A DNA stretch of 10,369 bases from Chloroflexota bacterium (GTDB lineage: Bacteria; Chloroflexota; Limnocylindria; Limnocylindrales; CSP1-4): positions 1 to 10,369 of the forward strand of contig JAJYGO010000003.1 of assembly GCA_021785115.1 (NCBI GenBank). The letters run 5' to 3'. The notes under the pieces were generated by a model that saw only the letters and a list, made by a program, of their open reading frames with translations, searched no databases and had not been told where the DNA came from. A program made the position numbers and the translations under genes. This document shows positions 1 to 6,803 of this stretch, piece by piece. How positions within the stretch are numbered: position 1 is the first letter of the stretch; every line of letters starts with the position of its first letter.

Positions 1-1
1 C

Positions 2-361
2 ACGCTCTCCTGCGCGTTCGCGGGGCTGCTGGGCGGGTTCTACGCCCACTACTACGGCATCCTCACGCCGGACCTGCTGGCCACCAACCACACGGTCGAG
101 GTGCTCGCCGTCGCGTACATCGGCGGGCGCGGCACCCTCTGGGGGCCGGCCGTGATCGCCTTCCCGCTGATGGTCATCACCGGCCTGCTCCAGGCCCAGC
201 TCGCCAGCATGCCCGGCCTGGAACTCGTCCTGTACGGCCTGCTCCTGATCGCGGTCATGATCTTCCGGCCCGCCGGCTTCGCCGGCCTCGTGACCGCCGC
301 GTCCAACCGGATCTGGAAGGCGCGGACAGAAGCGCCGGACTCGGCGATCCCCGCCAGCTGA
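2..361 (+). CDS. Branched-chain amino acid ABC transporter permease (LivM type), C-terminal part
   Basis: Only the last 119 codons are present; the reading frame is open from base 2 and the 5' end lies outside the window. LivM-type permeases form, with LivH, the membrane channel of Liv/HAAT ABC importers for branched-chain or other amino acids, amides or related compounds. Three hydrophobic segments are visible: around SCAFAGLLGGFYAHYYG, then VLAVAYIGGRGTLWGPAVIA, and finally LVLYGLLLIAVMIFRPAGF. The IGGRGTLWGP block and the ending 'GLLLIAVMIFRPAGFAGL' are hallmarks of the LivM C-terminus. A short polar tail follows and the gene ends in TGA. No LivG or LivF ATPase follows it; they would have to lie upstream. 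The next gene on the same strand is an oxidoreductase 51 bp away, so this importer may supply its substrate. Substrate specificity cannot be read from this fragment. Confidence 0.9.
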   Translation, partial: TLSCAFAGLLGGFYAHYYGILTPDLLATNHTVEVLAVAYIGGRGTLWGPAVIAFPLMVITGLLQAQLASMPGLELVLYGLLLIAVMIFRPAGFAGLVTAASNRIWKARTEAPDSAIPAS

Positions 362-370
362 CGTCGCCGC

Positions 371-396
371 AGGGCCGGCCCGCGCCGGCCGGCCCT
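371..396 (+). terminator. Perfect 10-bp inverted repeat between the permease and dadA-like genes
   Basis: AGGGCCGGCC (371-380) is followed by a 6-nt loop and its exact reverse complement GGCCGGCCCT (387-396). It begins 10 bases after the permease stop codon and ends 6 bases before the ribosome binding site of the next gene. There is no T-tract downstream, so it is not a classical intrinsic terminator. Such U-less hairpins are common 3' elements in high-GC actinobacteria. It could terminate, attenuate or set the 3' end of the transporter transcript. The inverted repeat is directly visible; the function is inferred. Confidence 0.55.
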
Positions 397-412
397 CCTG
401 CAGAGGTACCCG

Positions 413-1654
413 ATGATGCGCGTTGCGGTCGTGGGGTCGGGCCTGGTCGGCCTGGCCACCGCGTACGAGCTCTCGCGACGAGGCGCCGAGGTCGTGGTCG
501 TGGGCAACCGCGCGCCCGGCACCGGGGCGTCGACGAACAACGCGGGCTGGGTGGTGCCCGCCGAGAGCGGGCCGGTCCCCGCCCCGGGCGTGGTGCTCCA
601 GACGCTGCGCTGGATGGCCAAGCCCGACAGCCCGGTCTACGTGCGCCCGGAGCTGAGCCCATCGTTCATCCGCTTCTTCGCCGGGATGCTCCGGGCGTGC
701 AACGCCGGGTCCTACGACCGGGCGTTCGCCGCCACCGCGGCGCTCGCCCGCGGCACGATGGACGCACTCGACGCGTGGGCGGCCGACGGCATGGCATTCG
801 AGATGCATGCGGCGGGCGAGCTGCGCGCGTACGTCGACGCCGCGGCGTACCGCGCTGCGGTCGCGGACCTGATGCGCTACGAGCGGGCGGGGCTGGCGGC
901 CGAGCCGCTCACCGGCGACGAGGCGCGCACGGCGGTGCCGGCGCTCGGCGACGGCGTGGTGGGCGCCGTCCGGTTCCCGAGCGAGCGGCACGTGCGGCCG
1001 CAGACCGTCGTGGACGCGCTCGTCGCCCGCCTGGACGCCCTGGGCGCCACGCAGGTCCGCGGGCGGGTGACCGGCGCCTGGGCGCTGCCGTCGGGCGGCG
1101 CCGAGCTGCGGGGCGGGTTCGGGTCGCTGCGGGCGGACGCGCTGGTGATCGCCGCCGGGGCCTGGAGCGGCAGGGTGGCGCGGCTGCTGGGCTCGCGGCT
1201 CCCGGTGCGGCCCGGCAAGGGTTACAGCGTGGACTACGTCCCGGCGCAGCTGGACATGGGCCCGACCGTGATGCTGTCCGAGGCGCACGTGGCGGTGACC
1301 CCGCTCGACGGCGCCACCCGCGTGGCGGGCACCATGGAGTTCGGCCGGCTCGACGAGCGCATCAGCGCGGTCCGGCTGCGCGCCGTCAGGGAGGCGCCGG
1401 GCCGCTACTTCCGCGCCTGGAACCCCGACGCTCCGTCGCTCGCGGCGTCGGCCGGCCTGCGGCCGATGATGCCGGACGGCATCGCCTGCATCGGGCGGCT
1501 CGCCCCGTTCGGGCAGGTCTACGTCGCCACCGGCCACGCGATGCTGGGCCTCACCCTCGCGCCCCGCACCGGGGCCCTGCTCGCCTCGGCGATCCTCGAC
1601 GGGGCGGACCCGGCCGAGCTGCGTCCGTTCAGCCCGGCACGCTTCGGCGCTTGA
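413..1654 (+). CDS. FAD-dependent D-amino acid dehydrogenase-like oxidoreductase (DadA/DAO family)
   Basis: This 413-residue protein has the size and layout of the small-subunit D-amino acid dehydrogenase family, which oxidises amino or imino acids to the oxo or imino form using FAD and passes electrons to the respiratory chain. The N-terminal Rossmann motif GSGLVG is at residues 8-13 and the acceptor strand VVVV follows. A second FAD contact, LVIAAGAWS, is at 244-252. The C-terminal DadA signature, GLRPMMPDGIACIGR then GHAMLGLTLAPRTG (from about 374), closes the FAD site. An AGAGG ribosome binding site (402-406) lies 6 bases before ATG 413 and 9 bases before ATG 416, so either ATG could be used. 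It follows the permease on the same strand and converges on the 838-residue demethylase gene. Candidate substrates are D-amino acids, glycine/sarcosine-like amines or D-hydroxyproline. The neighbouring proline dehydrogenase makes an imino acid attractive, but that is inference. The family call is firm; the substrate is unknown. Confidence 0.87.
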   Translation: MMRVAVVGSGLVGLATAYELSRRGAEVVVVGNRAPGTGASTNNAGWVVPAESGPVPAPGVVLQTLRWMAKPDSPVYVRPELSPSFIRFFAGMLRACNAGSYDRAFAATAALARGTMDALDAWAADGMAFEMHAAGELRAYVDAAAYRAAVADLMRYERAGLAAEPLTGDEARTAVPALGDGVVGAVRFPSERHVRPQTVVDALVARLDALGATQVRGRVTGAWALPSGGAELRGGFGSLRADALVIAAGAWSGRVARLLGSRLPVRPGKGYSVDYVPAQLDMGPTVMLSEAHVAVTPLDGATRVAGTMEFGRLDERISAVRLRAVREAPGRYFRAWNPDAPSLAASAGLRPMMPDGIACIGRLAPFGQVYVATGHAMLGLTLAPRTGALLASAILDGADPAELRPFSPARFGA

Positions 1655-1659
1655 CCCCC

Positions 1660-1695
1660 CGGCCGCGGCGGGGCTCTCCCCTCCCGCCGCGGCCG
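1660..1695. terminator. Bidirectional terminator-like hairpin between convergent genes
   Basis: CGGCCGCGGCGGG (1660-1672) is followed by a 10-nt loop and the exact complement CCCGCCGCGGCCG (1683-1695), a perfect 13-bp all-GC stem. It starts 6 bases after the stop of the dadA-like gene and lies in the 93-bp gap before the stop of the convergent 838-residue gene, where it could serve both transcripts. A weaker 6-bp stem (1725-1730 with 1742-1747) abuts the stop codon of the minus-strand gene. No T-tract is present on either side. Confidence 0.6.
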
Positions 1696-1747
1696 CCCTC
1701 CCCTCGCCGCGGGGCGACCGGGCGGCGGCCGTTCGGCATTGGGCCGC

Positions 1748-4264
1748 TCAGCCCTTCATGCGGAGGTTGTCGGGGTCGAACAGCGCCGTAGCCCCGACTG
1801 CGGCCACGGTCACCGGGTACAGCTCGCCGATGTACTCGACCGCGAGCCGGTTGCCGACGGTCGCGTCCTCGACCGGAAGGTACGCCATCAGCAGATGCCG
1901 GCCCACGGACGGGCCCGAGGCGGCGGTGGTCACGAACGACCGGCGCCCGTTGCGGTCCCGGAGGACGGCCCCGTCCGGCCGGCAGACGGGCTCGCGGCCG
2001 AGCATGTAGCGCCGCTCGCCGGAGGCCGACGTGGGGTCGTCCACCGTGAGGGTGCACAGCAGGTTCGCGGGCCCCGCCTCGCGCTGGGCGAGATAGGCCG
2101 CCTTGCCGATGAAGTCGGCCGCCTTGACCTTCGGGCGCGCGAGCCCAGCCTCGACCAGGCTGCGGTCCAGCTCGAGCTCGTTGCCCATGAGGCGGTACGA
2201 CTTCTCGGTGCGCAGGGTGCCGCCGTAGGCGCCCAAGCCGACCGGGACGATCCCGAACGGCCTGCCCGCCTCAATCAGGACGTCCCACAGGTGCGCGCCC
2301 TGCTCGAACGGGACGTGCAGCTCCCAGCCCAGCTCGCCCACGTAGCTGATCCGCGCCGCGACCACGCGGACCGACTTGATGTCGATCGACGCGACGCTGC
2401 CGTACGGGAGCGCGGCGTCCGAGACGTCGTCACGCGTGACCGAGGCCACAACGTCGCGCGCGAGCGGGCCCCAGACGGCGATCATCGTCCACTGGGTCGA
2501 GACGTCGGCGAAGTTCACCGAGCCGTCGGCCGGCAGGTGGTCCACCAGCCACTTCTTATCGGAGTTGCCGGCGAAGCCCGCGTCCACGACGCGGAACAGG
2601 TCGCGGGCGAGGCGCATGACCGTGACGTCGGCCTTGATGCCGCCCGCCTCGTTGAGCATCTGCGTGTACACGAGGCGGCCCGCCGGGACGTCCACCTGGC
2701 CGACGACCATGCGCTGCAGCCAGGCGAGCGCGCCCGGGCCCGACACGTCCCACTCGGCGAAGGCCGGGTTCTCGATCAGGCCGACCCGCTCCCGCAGCGC
2801 GAGGTGCTCGGCGTTGATGATCGGGCTCCACCAGCGGCTGTCCCACTCGTGGGCGCGGGGCATCACGCGGTCGCCGAACTCCTCGAGCAGCGGCGCGTTG
2901 CTGGCGTACCAGTTGGCGCGCTCCCAGCCGGAGATCTCGATGAACTCCGCGCCCAGGGCCCGGTGGCGGTCGTGGGCCGCGCCGAGGCGCACATTGCGGT
3001 CGGTGTCCCACTGCTCGAACGGGTGCACGATCCCGTAGAACTTCGGGAACAGCTCACCCACCCGGCTCTCGACGTGGTACTCGGTCTTCTGGGTGTCGTA
3101 GAACCGGGCGATGTTGACCGACGCCGGGTCCATCTCCGGCTTGCCGTCCGTCATCCACTCGGCGAGCATGCGGCAGATCGACGGCGCCTCCTTGATCCAC
3201 ACGGCCGAGCAGCACCACAGGCCCTTGACCTCGGGGGTCTCGCCCACCAGCGACATGCCGTCGGGGACGAACGACATCAGGCCGTTGATCGCGTGCTTGA
3301 TGCCCACCCTTTCGTTGCCCACGATCGTCGGGTAGAGCTCGAGCACGGTCTCCACGTACGGGTCGAAGTGCTCAGCGGTGAACGGCAGCTCGGTGGGCGA
3401 CATCAGGGCCTGCTCGTTGGACGGGATGTCCTCGGGCTGGACCACCAGCGCCTCGTGCGCGTACGAGCCGATCTCGAGGTCGGCGCCGCTCTGGCGGGCG
3501 TACATCTTGGCGTCCATGTCCCGCACGACCGGGTAGGCGAGCGGGTTGTCGAGCGCCAGGAACTCCGGCACCGGGCCGATGTCCACCATCTGGTGGACCG
3601 CCGGCACGAGCGGGATCGTGGCCCCGGCCATGGCGGCCACCTGGCGGCTCCACACGCCGCCGCAGACGACCACGATGTCGGCGCTGATGTCGCCGCGCGT
3701 GGTGCGGACGCCGTTGATCCGGCCGGCCTCCACGCTCAGGCCGGTGACCTCGGTGTTGGCGAAGCTCTGGAGGGCGCCGAGGGCCATCGCCTTCTCGCGG
3801 TAGAGGGTCCCCGCATGGAGCGGGTCGACGACGCCCACGGCGGGCGTGCTGAAGCCGCCCAGGATCTTGGTCTCGTCCATGTACGGCACGAGCTCCCTGA
3901 CCCCGGCCGGATCCAGCAGCTCGGCCTCCACGCCGTACGACTTCGCCAGCGCCATCCGCCGGCGCAGCTCGTGCATCCGCTCGGGCGTCCGGGCGATCTC
4001 GAGGCCGCCGGTCCGCGTGAACGTGCCGAGCTCTTCGAATTCGCGGATGCTGGCCATCGACCAGGCCGTGGTCTGACGCGAGTGGTCCACGGCGAACGTG
4101 AACGAGGAGGCGTGACCCGTCGAGCCGCCCGGGTTCGGGAGCGGGCCCTTGTCCACCTGGACGATGTCGCGCCAGCCCAGCCGGGCGAGGTGCCACACGA
4201 GCGCATTGCCGACAATGCCGGCACCGACGACGACCACGCGCGCGTGGGACGGGAATGCGGTCAT
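1748..4264 (-). CDS. Dimethylglycine oxidase/dehydrogenase-like FAD oxidoreductase with GcvT half
   Basis: At 838 residues this matches the two-part family of dimethylglycine oxidase (DMGO, about 830 aa), dimethylglycine dehydrogenase and sarcosine dehydrogenase. These enzymes oxidise an N-methyl amine at FAD and hand the methylene group to tetrahydrofolate on the GcvT half. Visible parts: the FAD motif GAGIVG at 14-19; GGSTGHASSF, with His51 where family members carry covalently bound FAD; His224 in VPAVHQMV, matching the catalytic His225 I recall for Arthrobacter DMGO; and Tyr255 in MYAR, near the region of DMGO Tyr259. The FAO_M segment runs roughly 377-432 and includes GWERANWY. The GcvT domain spans about 435-715, with GGIKADVTV (Asp546) at the folate catalytic position and VGELGWELHV. 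A GcvT C-terminal barrel covers 728-832. A GAGGTGAGG purine run (4275-4267) precedes the ATG. It is divergent from the gntR gene across a 182-bp control region. The substrate could be dimethylglycine, sarcosine, N-methylproline or another N-methyl amine; it is not determinable here. Confidence 0.92.
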   Translation of the reverse strand: MTAFPSHARVVVVGAGIVGNALVWHLARLGWRDIVQVDKGPLPNPGGSTGHASSFTFAVDHSRQTTAWSMASIREFEELGTFTRTGGLEIARTPERMHELRRRMALAKSYGVEAELLDPAGVRELVPYMDETKILGGFSTPAVGVVDPLHAGTLYREKAMALGALQSFANTEVTGLSVEAGRINGVRTTRGDISADIVVVCGGVWSRQVAAMAGATIPLVPAVHQMVDIGPVPEFLALDNPLAYPVVRDMDAKMYARQSGADLEIGSYAHEALVVQPEDIPSNEQALMSPTELPFTAEHFDPYVETVLELYPTIVGNERVGIKHAINGLMSFVPDGMSLVGETPEVKGLWCCSAVWIKEAPSICRMLAEWMTDGKPEMDPASVNIARFYDTQKTEYHVESRVGELFPKFYGIVHPFEQWDTDRNVRLGAAHDRHRALGAEFIEISGWERANWYASNAPLLEEFGDRVMPRAHEWDSRWWSPIINAEHLALRERVGLIENPAFAEWDVSGPGALAWLQRMVVGQVDVPAGRLVYTQMLNEAGGIKADVTVMRLARDLFRVVDAGFAGNSDKKWLVDHLPADGSVNFADVSTQWTMIAVWGPLARDVVASVTRDDVSDAALPYGSVASIDIKSVRVVAARISYVGELGWELHVPFEQGAHLWDVLIEAGRPFGIVPVGLGAYGGTLRTEKSYRLMGNELELDRSLVEAGLARPKVKAADFIGKAAYLAQREAGPANLLCTLTVDDPTSASGERRYMLGREPVCRPDGAVLRDRNGRRSFVTTAASGPSVGRHLLMAYLPVEDATVGNRLAVEYIGELYPVTVAAVGATALFDPDNLRMKG

Positions 4265-4335
4265 GGCCTCACCTCAAGTCTCGGCACGATCGGCGCCGCC
4301 CGCAGCCAGGTCGAGGTCGGGGCTTCGCAGATACC

Positions 4336-4356
4336 GGTACAATTTTACACTACACC
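4336..4356. promoter_or_regulatory. AT-rich divergent promoter and shared operator-like motif
   Basis: This is the only AT-rich patch in the 182-bp gap between the divergent demethylase and gntR genes. On the plus strand TACAAT (4338-4343) resembles a -10 box for gntR. On the minus strand TAAAAT (4347-4342) resembles a -10 box for the 838-residue gene, so the two overlap. GTA (4337-4339) and TAC (4346-4348) form a small dyad. The 21 bases match 15 of 21 with 5159-5179 upstream of proline dehydrogenase, consensus GTACnATTnnACAnTnCACC. A site recognised by the adjacent GntR/FCD regulator is a reasonable inference. Part of the match could simply be a shared -10 element. No clear -35 boxes were seen. 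Confidence 0.5.
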
Positions 4357-4374
4357 CTGCTGCAGGGTACCCTG
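4354..4374. promoter_or_regulatory. Overlapping palindromes (three ACCCTG/CAGGGT half-sites)
   Basis: ACCCTG (4354-4359), CAGGGT (4363-4368) and ACCCTG (4369-4374) alternate in orientation. They form one inverted repeat with a 3-bp spacer (4354-4368) and one perfect 12-bp palindrome, CAGGGTACCCTG (4363-4374). They sit just downstream of the putative plus-strand -10 box and over the expected -35 region for the minus-strand gene. A bound protein there could block both promoters. This geometry suits a dimeric repressor such as the neighbouring GntR protein, but the binding partner is inferred. Confidence 0.5.
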
Positions 4375-4446
4375 TGACCGCAGCCGGGCCCGGCCGCAGA
4401 TCCCGCCACGGGTCTGCCCGGCCAACCACGGAAGTCGGGGCGGACC

Positions 4447-5109
4447 ATGGGCGGCAACCGGGAGATCGACCGACACAGCGTACGGGAGCAGGTGCGCACC
4501 ATCCTGCACGCCCAGATCCAGACGGGCGAACTAGCCGCCGGCAGCATCTACTCCGCGGTCGCGCTCGCGGAAGCCCTCGGGGTGTCGGCGACGCCGGTCC
4601 GCGAGGCCCTGATGGACCTCGCCAACGCCGGGCTGGTGGAGGCCATACGCAACCGCGGGTACCGCGTCCGCACCATCTCCGCAAGCGAGCTGGACGAGAT
4701 CGTGGCCATTCGGACGTGGCTGGAGGTCCCGGCCATGGATCTCATCGTCGAGCACGCAACCGACCGCGAGATCGAGGCGCTCCGCCCGCTGGCCGAGCGG
4801 ATCTGCGAGGAGGCCCGGCGCCGCGACGCCACCGGATTCCTCATGGCTGACGGCGCCTTCCACGCGGCGATGCTGGAGCTGGCCCGCAACCCGCGCCTGG
4901 TCAAGATCGTCGGCGAGCTGCGCGGCCAGACCCACCTGATCGGGCTGCAGCGCCTCGGGGCGGCCGGCGACCTGGAGGCGAGCGGGGCTGAGCACCTCGA
5001 GATCGTGGACGCCATCGCGGCCCGCAACGTCAGCCTCGCGCGGTCACTGATGCGCCGCCACCTCAGCCATGCGCGGGGGATCTGGGCGGGTGTGAAAGAG
5101 GAAGCCTGA
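4447..5109 (+). CDS. GntR-family transcriptional regulator, FCD (FadR) subfamily
   Basis: This 220-residue protein has the usual FadR/FCD length. An N-terminal winged helix-turn-helix spans about residues 8-76: VREQVRTILHAQIQTGELAAG, then LAEALGVSATPVREALMDLANAGLVE, then RGYRV. The C-terminal all-helical FCD effector domain covers about 80-213 and shows the typical metal-ligand set, Asp135 and His139 in DGAFH, His183 in EHLEIVDAI, and His205 in RRHLSHA. Such regulators usually repress a nearby catabolic operon and release DNA when a carboxylate or amino acid ligand binds. The start chosen, ATG 4447, keeps the whole DNA-binding domain; its ribosome binding site is weak (GGGGCGG at 4437-4443). 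It is transcribed divergently from the demethylase gene and lies 138 bp before the preferred start of proline dehydrogenase on the same strand, so both are likely targets. The ligand is unknown. Confidence 0.94.
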   Translation: MGGNREIDRHSVREQVRTILHAQIQTGELAAGSIYSAVALAEALGVSATPVREALMDLANAGLVEAIRNRGYRVRTISASELDEIVAIRTWLEVPAMDLIVEHATDREIEALRPLAERICEEARRRDATGFLMADGAFHAAMLELARNPRLVKIVGELRGQTHLIGLQRLGAAGDLEASGAEHLEIVDAIAARNVSLARSLMRRHLSHARGIWAGVKEEA

Positions 5110-5157
5110 CACCGTCCCGATCCGTCCTCCCCCGGGCAGTTCGACACGGTTGCCGTC

Positions 5158-5179
5158 ATGTACCATTGCACATTGCACC
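5158..5179. promoter_or_regulatory. Operator/promoter-like motif upstream of proline dehydrogenase
   Basis: An imperfect dyad, ATGTAC-CATT-GCACAT (5158-5173), overlaps a tandem ATTGCAC repeat (5165-5171 and 5172-5178). TACCAT (5161-5166) could be a -10 box. The site matches 15 of 21 positions with 4336-4356 in the divergent gntR control region, and the centres of symmetry coincide in the alignment. It lies about 70 bases upstream of the preferred proline dehydrogenase start. Control by the neighbouring GntR protein is inferred. Confidence 0.45.
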
Positions 5180-5231
5180 ACTCCTCCCACCGCGCTGGCG
5201 AGGCGGGCCGCGGCCGGGAACGAGCACTGCC

Positions 5232-5236
5232 GGAGG
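5232..5236 (+). promoter_or_regulatory. Ribosome binding site deciding the proline dehydrogenase start
   Basis: GGAGG lies 11 bases before ATG 5248. The spacing is slightly long, but no comparable site precedes the in-frame ATG at 5158, which itself falls inside the operator-like dyad. This favours 5248 as the translation start. Confidence 0.5.
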
Positions 5237-5247
5237 ACGAGAAGTCG

Positions 5248-6243
5248 ATGGACGCGACGCACCACGCAGCTCCCGCCGGCGGACACGGGGGCCCGGCGTC
5301 GAACGTGCCGGAGCGTCTGCTCCGCTCCGCGCTCCTCTCCATGGCGCACCAGCGGTGGCTGGGCCGGCTTGCCACGTCCGCCCCGGTCACACGGCCGATG
5401 GTGCGGCGGTTCGTTGCCGGCCAGACGCTCGACGAGGCCCTCGGCGCGGTCACCGCGCTCCGCGACCGGGGCTTCGCGACCAGCGTGGACGTCCTGGGCG
5501 AGTCGGTGACCGGCACAGCAGCCGCGGCCTCGGCCGCCGACCGCTACCTGGCGGTCATGGACGCGCTGGCCGAGCGGGGCCTCGAGCGCAACGTGAGCCT
5601 GAAGCTGACCCAGATGGGCCTCGACCTCGGGCATGACGTGTGCCTCGAGACCGCCGGCCGAGTGGTCCGCCATGCGGCGTCCATGGGCGCCTTCGTCCGG
5701 GTCGACATGGAGGACCACACGCGGACCGACGCCACCCTGGCCGTCGTCCGGGCACTCCGTCGGGCTCACCCGGACACCGGGGTGGTCATCCAGGCGGCAC
5801 TGCGGCGAAGCGCAGCCGACGTGGAGGCCCTGATCGAGGAGGGCTGCCCGGTGCGCCTGTGCAAGGGCGCCTACAAGGAGCCGACGTCGGTGGCGTTCGC
5901 CGACAAGGCCGACGTGGACCGCAACTACGCGGCGCTCATGGAGCGCCTCCTGCTGGCGGGCAGGCGGCCCGCCCTGGCCACCCATGACCCACGGCTCATC
6001 GGGCGCGCTGTCGAGATCGCGGAGCGCGAGGGCATCGCCCGCGACCGCTTCGAGTTCCAGATGCTCTACGGCGTGCGGCGCGACCTGCAGGACCGGCTCG
6101 TGGCCGCCGGCTACGGCGTTCGCGTCTACGTGCCGTTCGGCACCGAGTGGTACCCGTACTTCATGCGCCGCCTCGCCGAGCGGCCGGCCAACGTGGCGTT
6201 CATCCTCCGGAGCCTGACGCGGGAGCAGGCCGGCGCCCACTGA
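5248..6243 (+). CDS. Proline dehydrogenase (monofunctional, FAD-dependent)
   Basis: From ATG 5248 the protein has 331 residues, close to the usual length of single-domain bacterial proline dehydrogenases. It oxidises L-proline to pyrroline-5-carboxylate, passing electrons via FAD to the membrane quinone pool. The beta/alpha-barrel motifs are all present: DMEDHT (153-158), RLCKGAYKEP (203-212), FQMLYGVR (from 270), and YVPFGTEWYPYFMRRLAERPAN (294-315). The last contains the Arg307-Arg308 pair that binds the substrate carboxylate in the family. An in-frame ATG at 5158 would add 30 residues unlike the family and would start inside a promoter-like dyad, so 5248 is preferred. The gene follows the GntR regulator on the same strand. 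A pyrroline-5-carboxylate dehydrogenase, the usual partner, is absent from the window. N-methylproline or hydroxyproline-related substrates feeding this step are possible, given the neighbouring demethylases. Confidence 0.95.
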   Translation: MDATHHAAPAGGHGGPASNVPERLLRSALLSMAHQRWLGRLATSAPVTRPMVRRFVAGQTLDEALGAVTALRDRGFATSVDVLGESVTGTAAAASAADRYLAVMDALAERGLERNVSLKLTQMGLDLGHDVCLETAGRVVRHAASMGAFVRVDMEDHTRTDATLAVVRALRRAHPDTGVVIQAALRRSAADVEALIEEGCPVRLCKGAYKEPTSVAFADKADVDRNYAALMERLLLAGRRPALATHDPRLIGRAVEIAEREGIARDRFEFQMLYGVRRDLQDRLVAAGYGVRVYVPFGTEWYPYFMRRLAERPANVAFILRSLTREQAGAH

Positions 6244-6340
6244 GGCTCCCGGCCGGCAGCACGGGTCGGCGCGGCCCGCCCACACCTGGCGCACCGGCTC
6301 GCGGAGCGACCCGCCCGCCGGGCCGTGCGTGCGGACGGGC

Positions 6341-6803
6341 CTACGTCCCGGGGACGCCCCGTGCGGCGAGCGCCGTGAGGTGCTCCTCGTCATGGTCGGC
6401 AGCGACCCGCATCAGGTCGGCCACGTCGAGCCGGCCATAGGTGCCGTGGACGCCGGACCGAGCCCAGCCGGCCTCGTCGAGCAGGGCGAGGCGCACCAGC
6501 GTCTCGGCGCGCGCCTCGGCGAACAGCGCCCCGGCCCCGTCCGTGGTGGCCGCGGACGGGTCGTCCGGCGGGCCGGGTTCCGTCCAGGCCCACGACGGCT
6601 CGCCGTCCGACTGGAGCGTGTCGAGCCGCGCCTGCCAGACCGCCCGCTCGACGGCGGCCAGGTGGGCGAGCACCTGGGGACCACTCGCCTGCCGGCGGCC
6701 CGAGCGCGGCCTCGTCGCGGCCCACGCGGCGCGCCTCTGACGCGAGGCGCATCGGCGCGCGTGCAAGCCGCTCCAGCAGCGCGTCCCGAGCCCGGGAGGT
6801 CAC
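6341..6803 (-). pseudogene. DinB-fold protein gene interrupted by a frameshift (or sequencing error)
   Basis: Read from GTG 6803, the first frame gives VTSRARDALLERLARAP and continues to PPAGEWS, a typical DinB_2 N-terminus. It then turns into Arg/Pro-rich nonsense. The family pattern resumes one frame over with QVLAHLAAVERAVWQARL and runs to AADHDEEHL and a TAG at 6343-6341. The shift falls at a run of four C on the minus strand (6679-6676); removing one base joins the halves into a protein of about 153 residues. The three histidines expected for the DinB metal site (AHL, and HDEEH) survive. DinB-fold proteins are four-helix-bundle metalloenzymes, some of them thiol S-transferases, many uncharacterised. 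The start is fixed by a GTGA overlap with the preceding demethylase stop (6803-6800), implying translational coupling. Whether the gene is truly broken or the run of C is miscalled cannot be told from the sequence. Confidence 0.72.

Noticed and set aside
697..1791. A 364-codon plus-strand frame inside and beyond the dadA-like gene
   Set aside because: It is a shifted reading of the dadA-like gene, extremely Arg-rich, without a domain.
1739..4534. A 931-codon open frame antisense to the 838-residue demethylase gene
   Set aside because: Long antisense frames are expected in very high-GC coding DNA. The translation is Arg/His/Val/Leu-rich with no recognisable domain, and the opposite strand encodes a clear family protein.
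5158..5247. Upstream ATG extending proline dehydrogenase by 30 residues
   Set aside because: The extra residues do not resemble the family, no ribosome binding site precedes it, and the ATG falls inside a promoter-like dyad.
6259..6328. Inverted repeats (CGGGTCG at 6262-6268 with CGACCCG at 6307-6313, GCACGG with CCGTGC) in the gap between proline dehydrogenase and the DinB gene
   Set aside because: The arms are short and far apart for a terminator, although a transcription end is expected in this convergent gap. The evidence is too weak to annotate.
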